Positions 8,840-16,514 of a stretch of DNA of 64,000 nt are shown here, in pieces. The position numbers and the translations under genes are program-made. Within the stretch, counting starts at the first letter, position 1. The number at the start of each line of letters is the position of its first letter. This stretch comes from an uncultured Muribaculaceae bacterium (GTDB taxonomy: Bacteria > Bacteroidota > Bacteroidia > Bacteroidales > Muribaculaceae), in contig CAJTME010000001.1 of the NCBI GenBank assembly GCA_910577315.1, positions 62,001 through 126,000 on the forward strand, read 5' to 3'. The notes below the pieces were generated by a model. It was given only the letters and a program-made list of their open reading frames with translations. It was not told the DNA's origin and made no database searches.

Positions 8840-10732
8840 ATGCCGCACTCTCTCAAGCATATCCTCGTATTCGCCCTTGCCCTCCTTGCGTGCCTGCCGT
8901 CCGCAGCCGCGAGCAAGGAGGCCAAGGCCCGATACGAAGCCATCACGTCGGATTCCTCGCTGATTTTCGGCGAGGGCTTCGGCGCGACCAACGCCGCCGC
9001 CGACAAGGCCGCCCTGCTCAACCTCACGGGTAAAATCACCGTGACGGTACAGGGACAGACCGAAATGACCGAGCAGCAGACCGACACCGACGGCCAGCTC
9101 GAATCATCGTCGACATTCTCGTCGATGGTCAAAAGCTATTCCGGCGCCACACTCAACAACGCCGAGTATCTGCTGATGGAGGACTCGCCCCAGTTCCATG
9201 TGGTGCGTTACATGAAACGCAGCGACATGGAGGCCATCTTCACCCGGCGCGCCGACCGCGTGGCCGACTATGTGCGCTCGGCCATCCGCGCCGAGGAAAA
9301 AGCCAAGGTTGACGACGCGCTCAAATATCTCAACCGCGCCTACATCCTTCTCCACAGCCTGCGCGACCCCAACGAAATCAGCATGGACATCGACGGCGAA
9401 AACCGCCTGCTGGTGAACTTCATTCCCGAAAAGATGAAGGAAATCTGCGGCAAGGTGAAAATCGGCATCGCCGGGGTCAAGGGGCAGCTCGGCGAGGTTG
9501 TCGACCTGGCCGTCACATACGACGGACGTCCCGCCACCAGCCTCGACTTCACATATTTCGACGGACGCAACTGGAGCGGAATATATAGCGCCAAGGACGG
9601 ACGCGGCGAGCTCGACCTCAGCGACCCGTCGAAGCTGGAGAAACTCCAGATCAACATCGAATATGAATACCGGGGCGAGTGCAACAGCGACAAGGAACTG
9701 GCGCCGCTGGTCGATGCCTTCCCGGGGCTGCCGGTGCGCAACTCCTACGTGACCCTCAGCGACAAGGCCGACCTCAAGGTTGACCGCAAGGCCCGCAACG
9801 AGTTCAACAAATTCGTCGGCGACGCGGCCAAGGACGGCGTTGCAGCACTCGGGTCAAAGGACGCCGCGCCCTACTCGGCCGCCGTGGAAAGCATCATCAA
9901 GGCCGTGAGCTTCGGCAATTATGACAACGTGCGCGACCGGTTCACCGACAGCGGATGGGAAATGTTCCAGTCGCTGCTGAAATACGGCAAGGCCCGCATC
10001 GTAGGCAAGCCTGAATATTCGTTTCATCCCATGGGCGAGCGAGTGGTGTGCCGCAGCGTGCCGATGAGCTTCGATTTCCCGTCGAGCGGGCGCAAGTTCA
10101 TCGAGGACGTGACGTTCACCTTCGGCACCGAAGGTAAGGTGGAATCGCTCGCGTTCGGGCTCGGCAACGTGGCCCGCACCGACATATTCTCGCAGGGCGG
10201 CGACGCGTGGACAGACCTCACGAAAATGACCATAGTCACCTTCCTCGAAAACTACAAGACAGCCTTCGCCCTGAAACGCCGCGACTACATCGAGAGCATC
10301 TTCGATGACAACGCCTACATAATCGTGGGACATGTCGTAAAGAAAATGGTGCAGACCGACCGCGGTGACGGGCGATATGAACTGACCGAACAGCAAGACG
10401 TGAACTATGCCAATAAAAGCAAGCGCGAATACATGGAAAACCTCCGCCGCAGCTTTGCCGCAAATGAGTTCATCAACGTGCGATTCGCCGACAACGACGT
10501 GATGAAGGCCGGATATGGCGGCGAGACGTTCGGAATACAGATCAAACAGGAATACAACTCGTCGAACTACGGCGACATGGGCTACCTGTTCCTGCTCGTT
10601 GACCTCAACGAACCCGACCGTCCCGTAATCCAGGTGCGCACGTGGCAACCCGACCGCAATCCCGACCTTACGCCCAACCTGCCGAAATCAAGCCGCGACT
10701 ACGGAATTTTCTCCACCGCATCGTTCAACTGA
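8840..10732 (+). CDS. Exported LPP20-like protein of unknown function
   Basis: 630 residues with signal peptide MPHSLKHILVFALALLACLPSAAAS. Residues about 40-150 contain GEGFGATNAAADKAALLNLTGKI, the kind of Gly-x-Ala/AL helix-strand pattern seen in LPP20/FlgT-like domains. The rest is mixed alpha/beta with no known catalytic motif; a late segment (THFLENYKTAFALKRRDYIESIFDDNAYI-like, about residues 475-500) resembles NTF2-type folds. ATG 8840 is 1 bp after the previous stop, so the two genes are an operon. The stop codon (TGA 10730-10732) directly abuts the stop of the convergent glycosyltransferase gene. Role unknown; PEGA and LPP20-like proteins often occur together in Bacteroidota, which fits the gene at the left edge. 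Confidence 0.65.
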   Translation: MPHSLKHILVFALALLACLPSAAASKEAKARYEAITSDSSLIFGEGFGATNAAADKAALLNLTGKITVTVQGQTEMTEQQTDTDGQLESSSTFSSMVKSYSGATLNNAEYLLMEDSPQFHVVRYMKRSDMEAIFTRRADRVADYVRSAIRAEEKAKVDDALKYLNRAYILLHSLRDPNEISMDIDGENRLLVNFIPEKMKEICGKVKIGIAGVKGQLGEVVDLAVTYDGRPATSLDFTYFDGRNWSGIYSAKDGRGELDLSDPSKLEKLQINIEYEYRGECNSDKELAPLVDAFPGLPVRNSYVTLSDKADLKVDRKARNEFNKFVGDAAKDGVAALGSKDAAPYSAAVESIIKAVSFGNYDNVRDRFTDSGWEMFQSLLKYGKARIVGKPEYSFHPMGERVVCRSVPMSFDFPSSGRKFIEDVTFTFGTEGKVESLAFGLGNVARTDIFSQGGDAWTDLTKMTIVTFLENYKTAFALKRRDYIESIFDDNAYIIVGHVVKKMVQTDRGDGRYELTEQQDVNYANKSKREYMENLRRSFAANEFINVRFADNDVMKAGYGGETFGIQIKQEYNSSNYGDMGYLFLLVDLNEPDRPVIQVRTWQPDRNPDLTPNLPKSSRDYGIFSTASFN

Positions 10733-11656
10733 TCATATGCCCGTCCACTTTATAAGGCCGTAGAGGCGTCCCGCGCCGCGGCCTCCCGAGAGTGTCCAGC
10801 GGTAGAACAGCCGCCACAGCCAGCGGCGAGGCAACGGCGTGCGGGCCATTATCGGCTCGACGACCGGGGCAGCCTCCGACTCCTCGCGGGTCCAGTTTGC
10901 GGCAAGTATTATAGTTTCCAAATCTGCCCAGTGCCTTCGGCACTGAGGCAGATTTTCTGCTATAGCCTCCATCGCCATCACCAGAGACGGCAGCCTGTCG
11001 GGTGAATTGCTGATAGAGACCTCCGATTCATAGGCGTCGACTGTCGGGCGGTCGCCGACCTTGTAGACCTTCGGGCGCGTGGCCAGCAATCGGTTGCCAA
11101 GCTCGACATCATCGGCCATGGCAAGCCCCTTGCGCCATCCCCCGACTCGGCGGAACAGCTCGGTTCGGGCCATGTAGCGTTGAGTGGCAAAGCTTGAATG
11201 GATGATGTTATTGTAGACGATGTCGCTCACGATAAATTGCTTCAAGGCACACTTGCCGGACACATAGTTGACAGCTATCGGCCAACCGACAATGTCGGCA
11301 TCGGGGTGGGCGGCGATAAAATTCATAGCCCGCTCGACGTGGTCGGGGTGCATGATGTCGTCCGAGTCGAAAAACATGGTCCAGGCGGTGTCCGCCAGGG
11401 CCAATCCGGCGTTGCGGGCCGCACAAGCGCCGGGAGTTGGTTCGGAGATTACGGATACGCGCAGCCCGGGCGCCTCCACATCCCTTTTCCAGCGGGCGAG
11501 GACAGCCGCGGTGCCGTCAGTCGAATTGTTGTCGACCAACACGACATGGAGCGGACGCCAGGTCTGCTCGGCCACCGATGCAAGCGTATCAGCCACGGCA
11601 TCGGCGCGGTTATAGACAGGGATTACTATCGTGAGAGCTTCATTCTGAGTAGACAT
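10733..11656 (-). CDS. Family 2 glycosyltransferase
   Basis: 307 residues. ATG at 11656 gives MSTQNEALTIVIPVYNRAD, the canonical GT2 N-terminus; a longer frame upstream only overlaps the preceding gene. GT-A motifs: VIPVYNR, VDNNSTDGT, GACAARNAGL, and the metal-binding FFDSDD with following MHPDHVE. The C-terminal part is basic and aromatic (RRWLWRLFYRW), suggesting membrane association. It transfers a sugar from a nucleotide donor to an unknown acceptor. The start overlaps the 3' end of the upstream SGNH-like gene by 17 bp, placing it last in an SGNH/MBOAT/SGNH/GT2 operon likely to build or decorate a cell-surface glycan. Confidence 0.88.
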   Translation of the reverse strand: MSTQNEALTIVIPVYNRADAVADTLASVAEQTWRPLHVVLVDNNSTDGTAAVLARWKRDVEAPGLRVSVISEPTPGACAARNAGLALADTAWTMFFDSDDIMHPDHVERAMNFIAAHPDADIVGWPIAVNYVSGKCALKQFIVSDIVYNNIIHSSFATQRYMARTELFRRVGGWRKGLAMADDVELGNRLLATRPKVYKVGDRPTVDAYESEVSISNSPDRLPSLVMAMEAIAENLPQCRRHWADLETIILAANWTREESEAAPVVEPIMARTPLPRRWLWRLFYRWTLSGGRGAGRLYGLIKWTGI

Positions 11657-12659
11657 ATTCCATGATTTTGCAGGCCATCTCCGGGCGGAAATGGTAGTCG
11701 TCGAAGTAATGGTACGGATTGAGGGTGAGATAGCCGAGCGCCGGCTGGCAAAGCACATAGCGTTCGCCGAACAGGTCACGCAGGAAAGCGTCGTCGGCTG
11801 CGGCCGGAATCATGCTCTTGCGGTTTGGCACAACCACAAAACGATAGTCCGCGCCCATACGGCCAAGCACACCGGCGATGCGGGCGAGCGTCTGTTTAGC
11901 CGACGGTGTCAGCGCGGGCGCCATCGGCAGGCACGGCACCTTGAGCCCGGCCAGGCGGGGATGGGCGAGCATGAAAGAATCGGACAGCGCGGCCAGACTG
12001 TCGTTTTTCGCCGGCGCCGTCTCCTCGTTTGTGATGGGGTCGTAGTGGATGCCCTGGTATTTAGGATAAATTGTGTGTCCTTTCGGCCTCGCACCCACCA
12101 ATTCGCAAACCCAGCCATTGAGATAAGCGCGCGAATACCATCCCGAAAACAGGCTCCAATGCGACACGGCCGCCTGGAAGCCGTCGGGAGCGATGACAGG
12201 CGCGGTCACGAACGGCAGGGCGCGGCGCGGCGCTGGAAATACGGACGGACCGACATCCCATTTCGTATCCCAGACAATCATCAGGTTGCGCACCCCGGCG
12301 TTTTCGGCAAGGAACTTTAAGGACAATTCCAACTGCTCCAGATCCATCGCAGAGGAATCGAAATGATAGGCCGCCGCGCCGTCGGGGAGAAAGCGCAGCC
12401 AGTCGTCAATGAGGAAATTTATTGACAGCGACGATCCCACCACAAACGAATCATAACGTATCGAGTCACGATTGTGTAGATACTGCAACGCCGTTATATT
12501 TCCCTTGTTTGAGACAACGCCGCCGGGCATCATGTCGTCATGCCACCTCAGCACCCGCATGGGATCGAATACGAGATACAGAACCACAAACGGCACCGAC
12601 AGGGCCACCCACAGCAAAGATGCCTTCAGCACGAACCGCAGCGGGGAAACGGAAGCCAT
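11640..12659 (-). CDS. Membrane-anchored SGNH-hydrolase-like protein (MBOAT partner 1)
   Basis: 339 residues from ATG 12659, 4 bp after the MBOAT stop. One N-terminal membrane segment (about residues 10-30) puts the body in the periplasm. YDSFVVGSSLSIN has a G-S-S block (Ser76/77), as expected for the SGNH nucleophile region, and FDDYHF near the C-terminus supplies an Asp-x-His pair. The protein is clearly paralogous to the gene at 14202-15251: both share R-W-x-(D/E)-D-M-M-P-G-G, YDSF(V/I)(V/I)GSSLS, HFD(S/C)SA and LIVWD. SGNH-type partners (AlgJ/AlgX, PatB, DltD) work with MBOAT proteins in O-acylation of extracytoplasmic polymers, so I infer an acyl-transfer or esterase role here. Confidence 0.75.
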   Translation of the reverse strand: MASVSPLRFVLKASLLWVALSVPFVVLYLVFDPMRVLRWHDDMMPGGVVSNKGNITALQYLHNRDSIRYDSFVVGSSLSINFLIDDWLRFLPDGAAAYHFDSSAMDLEQLELSLKFLAENAGVRNLMIVWDTKWDVGPSVFPAPRRALPFVTAPVIAPDGFQAAVSHWSLFSGWYSRAYLNGWVCELVGARPKGHTIYPKYQGIHYDPITNEETAPAKNDSLAALSDSFMLAHPRLAGLKVPCLPMAPALTPSAKQTLARIAGVLGRMGADYRFVVVPNRKSMIPAAADDAFLRDLFGERYVLCQPALGYLTLNPYHYFDDYHFRPEMACKIMEYVYSE

Positions 12660-12663
12660 GGCG

Positions 12664-14193
12664 TCAGAACTGGAAATAAATGAAATCGCCTTCGGTGCCG
12701 AGCGCGCCGGTGGCAATGAAGAAATACAGCAGGGAATAGACCGCAAGCCTTACCCAGCGGCGGCGGGGCATGACTTCAAGGGCAAAGGAACGCGAGCGGG
12801 AACGCCATTCAACCCAAAGCATCACAGCGCCGAAAACATATCCCAAAAATGCCAGCAAATCGGGAATCAGCACTTTCGGAGCGGCTACACACCCCACGGC
12901 CAAAGCAACACACAGGGCGCCCAGAACGCGGTCAACACGGAAAGTGGTGCGAGCGAACAAATATCCGGCGCCAAGCATGAGGGCGAGCGTGACAGGTCCC
13001 ACAAGCCAAAGGGATTTATAGAAATCCAACGCCTTGCCGACACTTTCGGCGCGGAAGAAAATGAACACCATTACGAACATGAAGAAAGTGAAAGCCACCT
13101 TCACCATGTCGCGGCGCGATGCCGGAGCATCAGTCACGGGACGGTATTTGCGGGCGCCGAGCATGGCTGCCACCACATACCAAACGCCGCACACCGCTCC
13201 CCAGGCCACAAACGACCAGTCGGCGCCATGCCACAGCCCCGAGAGAAGAAACACGGCCATGACATGCGCGTATTTGTTTCCACGGCGCGAACCGCCGAGC
13301 GGAATATAGACATACTCGGTGAACCACTGCATGAGCGAGCGGTGCCAGCGATGCCACAGCTCGATTGCATTGCGCGAGAAAAAGGGATAGAGAAAGTTGT
13401 CCATCAGGCGTATGCCGAGCAATTTCGCCGAGCCTTTCGCTATGTCGCTGTATCCCGAGAAATCACCGTAAATCTGCAAGGCAAATCCCACGGCCCCGAC
13501 CATACACCAGAAGCCGTTGTGCAGCCCGACGTTTCCGGCATGGCTGTTATATGCAATATCGACCCAGAACGCCACCCCGTCGGCAACGACACATTTCTTG
13601 AACAATCCCCACAGAATCAGCCTCGCCCCCTCGACAGCCCCGGCATAATCCCAGCGGCGCGGTGTCAGGAACTGGGGCAGCAGCTGGGTGGAGCGCTCGA
13701 TGGGACCGGCCACAAGCTGTGGGAAGAACGAAATGAACACGCCGAAGGCCACGATGTCGCGTGTCGGGGCTATGCGCCCCTTGTAGACGTCCACCGAATA
13801 GCTGATTGCCTGGAAGGTATAGAACGATATTCCCACAGGCAGCAGAACCTCGACGGTGAACCAGTCGAGCTGATAACCGAACACGGCAAAAAGCCGGCGC
13901 AGGTTGTCGCCGAAAAAGTCGAAATATTTAAATCCGCACAGTATCAGGAGATTCACCACCACACTCAGCGTTGTCCACGCCTTCCGGTGGGTCTGGGGCA
14001 GCGCGCAGCCGAACGCCAGCAAGGTCGTAAGGGCGATGAGGCCGAGAAAGCGCCAGTCCCACCAACCGTAAAACACATAGCTCGCGGCAAGCAGGAACAC
14101 GTTCTGCGCCTTGAAACTGCGGCCCAGCGCGAGCCAGTAGACGAGGAACACAACCGGCAGGAATAACGCGAATGTCAATGATATGAACGACAT
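12664..14193 (-). CDS. MBOAT-family membrane O-acyltransferase
   Basis: 509 residues, polytopic. MBOAT signatures: FFPQLVAGPIER, Q-I-YGDFSGYSDIAKG, WHRWHRSLMQWFTEYVYIPLGG, and the catalytic His in LLSGLWHGADW (His322). Length and motifs match the AlgI/DltB/PatA group, which moves acyl (usually acetyl) groups across the inner membrane to a periplasmic acceptor. Two paralogous SGNH-like proteins flank it and a GT2 gene closes the operon; 8 bp separate it from the upstream gene and 4 bp from the downstream one. The acceptor could be peptidoglycan, an exopolysaccharide or LPS/O-antigen; the sequence does not decide. Confidence 0.92.
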   Translation of the reverse strand: MSFISLTFALFLPVVFLVYWLALGRSFKAQNVFLLAASYVFYGWWDWRFLGLIALTTLLAFGCALPQTHRKAWTTLSVVVNLLILCGFKYFDFFGDNLRRLFAVFGYQLDWFTVEVLLPVGISFYTFQAISYSVDVYKGRIAPTRDIVAFGVFISFFPQLVAGPIERSTQLLPQFLTPRRWDYAGAVEGARLILWGLFKKCVVADGVAFWVDIAYNSHAGNVGLHNGFWCMVGAVGFALQIYGDFSGYSDIAKGSAKLLGIRLMDNFLYPFFSRNAIELWHRWHRSLMQWFTEYVYIPLGGSRRGNKYAHVMAVFLLSGLWHGADWSFVAWGAVCGVWYVVAAMLGARKYRPVTDAPASRRDMVKVAFTFFMFVMVFIFFRAESVGKALDFYKSLWLVGPVTLALMLGAGYLFARTTFRVDRVLGALCVALAVGCVAAPKVLIPDLLAFLGYVFGAVMLWVEWRSRSRSFALEVMPRRRWVRLAVYSLLYFFIATGALGTEGDFIYFQF

Positions 14194-14201
14194 AATATCA
14201 G

Positions 14202-15251
14202 CTAATCAATCTGTGAAGCTCTGTTGGTATATACAAAATCCATCACCTTTTCCAGGATACGCGGCCGCAGGTGATAGCCCTCGGCAAAGTAATTGTAAGG
14301 GTTTCGGCAGATGTATGTCATGTAGGGATGGGTCAGCACATAGCGGTCGCCGAAAGCGCGGCGCATTATGGTTTCGTCGTGGGGCGAAGGTATTTTATTC
14401 ATATTGCTCGGAACCATCACGAAGTAATAGTCCGTGCCCAGTGAATCGAGTTTCGCGCCGACTTCCATTATATATTCGGCCTGACACCTGTCGATATGGT
14501 CTTCGGTTAACGCGGAATAAACGTATGTCACATCCTCGAAAGCCTTACGTGGATAAAGCCTCAGCAAACTGTCCGAAGAATTTTGCCTGATGGAATCGGC
14601 AACGGTGCGGCATATTTCATTTATCTCATTATCAACATCATGTGAATATTCCATCTTGACAGCACGGGGCGTTTTCACTTCACCCCGTGCCTTCGAGCCC
14701 AATTTAATATTTGAAATCCAATCGTTCATAAACGGGCGCCCATACCAATTGCTGAAAAACATGTAGTGGGTAGCTATCTTCTCTGACCAATCCCTTTCAA
14801 CGGCCGGAGGCGTCCGATATGGAGCCTCGTCAAGATATTGCCAGTCAAACGCCATCCAGTCCCAGACAATCAGCGCATTTTTCAACTCAGCCTTTGATGC
14901 CAGATAATCAATTATCTGCCCCAGTTCCCTAACATCCAATGCCGAACAATCGAAATGGAAAGGGCGCGCGCCCTCCGGCAGATACCTCAACCAGTGCTCC
15001 ACCGGGTAATACATCGACAGCGATGAGCCTATGATAAACGAATCGTAATGCCTGTCGGGATTGAAATGCTCGAAATTAGCCACCGAAACCACGCCACGGT
15101 TGGAGCAATATCCCCCAGGCATCATATCCTCCCTCCACCTGAACATTCCAAGCGGGTCAACAGCAAGATAAATCCCGGCCATAAGCCCGAAAACGGCAAA
15201 CCACAAGGCCGCCGCTCTCGCAAAAAACGCAAAGGGGGATTTAGAAGACAT
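14202..15251 (-). CDS. Membrane-anchored SGNH-hydrolase-like protein (MBOAT partner 2)
   Basis: 349 residues from ATG 15251, chosen because it begins just before the single N-terminal membrane segment (residues 9-31) and downstream of a good promoter. YDSFIIGSSLSM carries the G-S-S block (Ser76/77), and a C-terminal AEGYHLRP replaces FDDYHFRP of the paralog, so the putative acidic residue of the Asp-x-x-His motif differs. Shared blocks with the 11640-12659 product show a duplication that now flanks the MBOAT gene. Probably periplasmic partner of the acyltransferase. First gene of the operon. Confidence 0.75.
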   Translation of the reverse strand: MSSKSPFAFFARAAALWFAVFGLMAGIYLAVDPLGMFRWREDMMPGGYCSNRGVVSVANFEHFNPDRHYDSFIIGSSLSMYYPVEHWLRYLPEGARPFHFDCSALDVRELGQIIDYLASKAELKNALIVWDWMAFDWQYLDEAPYRTPPAVERDWSEKIATHYMFFSNWYGRPFMNDWISNIKLGSKARGEVKTPRAVKMEYSHDVDNEINEICRTVADSIRQNSSDSLLRLYPRKAFEDVTYVYSALTEDHIDRCQAEYIMEVGAKLDSLGTDYYFVMVPSNMNKIPSPHDETIMRRAFGDRYVLTHPYMTYICRNPYNYFAEGYHLRPRILEKVMDFVYTNRASQID

Positions 15252-15277
15252 ATGTAAGCGAGCGGAATTAGCACTTG

Positions 15278-15324
15278 CAAAGTTACGCATTATTTGGCGA
15301 GTCGGCAAATAATGCGTAACTTTG
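15278..15324. promoter_or_regulatory. Perfect palindrome holding two interlocked divergent promoters
   Basis: Two exact 19-bp arms (15278-15296 and 15306-15324) surround a 9-bp spacer. Reading rightward there is TTTG at 15293-15296 and TAACTTTG at 15317-15324 with a 20-bp spacer; reading leftward there is TTTG at 15309-15306 and TAACTTTG at 15285-15278, also with 20 bp. Both match the Bacteroidota -33/-7 consensus. They drive DAHP synthase (+) and the SGNH/MBOAT operon (-). The rightward -7 element ends 5 bp before ATG 15330, implying a leaderless or nearly leaderless mRNA. Confidence 0.82.
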
Positions 15325-15329
15325 TAATA

Positions 15330-16409
15330 ATGAATATCAGTTTGAAATCGCCTTTCAACGACAACGTTGAAAAACCATACATACTCGCCGGGCCTTGCAG
15401 CGCCGAGTCGCGCAGTCAGGTCATGGACACCGCCCGGCAGCTTGCCGACGGCGGTATAAAGATATTCCGCGCGGGAGTTTGGAAACCCCGCACGCGCCCC
15501 GGAGGGTTCGAGGGTGTGGGACTTCCAGCCCTTGACTGGCTTGCCGAGGTCAAAGCCACCACCGGCATGGCCGTCGCAACCGAAGTCGCCACCGCTGCCC
15601 ACTCCGACGCATGTATCCGGGCCGGAATAGACATCCTATGGATTGGCGCGCGCACATCGGCCAATCCGTTTGCAGTGCAGGAAATCGCCGATGAGCTGTC
15701 GCGCCATTCCGACAAGCCCGCTCTGTTGGTCAAGAACCCCGTGAGCCCTGACCTCAACCTGTGGATTGGCGCGATACAGCGGCTTTATGAGGCAGGGGCC
15801 GAACGCATCGGAGCCGTCCATCGGGGCTTCTCATCCTACGGCGAACCCCTCTACCGCAACCGTCCCCACTGGAGCATACCGTTCGAGCTGCGCCGCTGCG
15901 TGCCGGGCATCACGATGCTGTGCGATCCCAGCCATATAGCCGGGCGCCGCGACCTTGTCGAAGAAGTTGCCCGCAAGGCGATGGCTATGGATTTCGACGG
16001 CCTGATAATAGAAAGCCACTGCCATCCCGCCGAAGCCCTCAGCGACAGCGCCCAGCAGCTCACCCCCGCCGAACTCCTCGACATGCTCACTCGATTGGGA
16101 CGCCACACAACCGGCACATCCGATGCCGAACTCGACGGGATGCGCGAGCGGATAGACCGCCTTGACGAATCCCTGCTCTCCATTCTCGCCTCGCGCATGG
16201 AGCTGTCGGAAGAAATAGGCCGGTACAAAAAAATCCACGGCATGTCCGCCGTGCAGCCCCACCGCTACAACGCCCTCATGGATACACGCGTGTCTGAAGG
16301 CGAGCGGATTGGTCTCAGCCCCGACTTCCTTCGGCAGATTCTCAGCGCCATACATGAGGAATCGGTAAAACGCCAACTTGCCATATTGAGCGGTAAAACA
16401 CAGGAATAA
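15330..16409 (+). CDS. Bifunctional DAHP synthase / chorismate mutase
   Basis: 359 residues from ATG 15330. The N-terminal two thirds is a DAHP synthase of the KdsA-like (type I beta) group: AGPCSAESRSQ, KPRTRPGGFEG, EVAT, WIGARTSANPF, KNPVSPD and CDPSHIAGRRD. It condenses PEP and erythrose-4-phosphate at the start of the shikimate pathway. From about residue 268 (ELDGMRERIDRLDESLLSILASRMELSEEIGRYK) a chorismate mutase type II domain follows, which sends chorismate to prephenate. Such fusions are typical of Bacteroidota and allow feedback control. aroC (29291-30352) and aroB (50630-51700) lie elsewhere in the window. Longer in-frame starts would lie inside the promoter palindrome. Confidence 0.93.
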   Translation: MNISLKSPFNDNVEKPYILAGPCSAESRSQVMDTARQLADGGIKIFRAGVWKPRTRPGGFEGVGLPALDWLAEVKATTGMAVATEVATAAHSDACIRAGIDILWIGARTSANPFAVQEIADELSRHSDKPALLVKNPVSPDLNLWIGAIQRLYEAGAERIGAVHRGFSSYGEPLYRNRPHWSIPFELRRCVPGITMLCDPSHIAGRRDLVEEVARKAMAMDFDGLIIESHCHPAEALSDSAQQLTPAELLDMLTRLGRHTTGTSDAELDGMRERIDRLDESLLSILASRMELSEEIGRYKKIHGMSAVQPHRYNALMDTRVSEGERIGLSPDFLRQILSAIHEESVKRQLAILSGKTQE

Positions 16410-16439
16410 TCGGCAAATTTCACCTTTCCGTCGTTTTTC

Positions 16440-16471
16440 TTTGGAAATTTGACAAATTGCCATTACCTTTG
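16440..16471 (+). promoter_or_regulatory. Promoter of the M6 protease gene
   Basis: TTTG at 16440-16443, 20-bp spacer, TACCTTTG at 16464-16471; full match to the Bacteroidota consensus, 43 bp before ATG 16515. Confidence 0.75.
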
Positions 16472-16514
16472 TACGTCACCAATCAAACCAATACAACACA
16501 TAATACTATATAGA

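Noticed and set aside
12472..14166. A 564-codon open frame antisense to the MBOAT gene
   Set aside because: Same reason: shadow of a clear MBOAT gene; the product is low-complexity and His/Arg rich.
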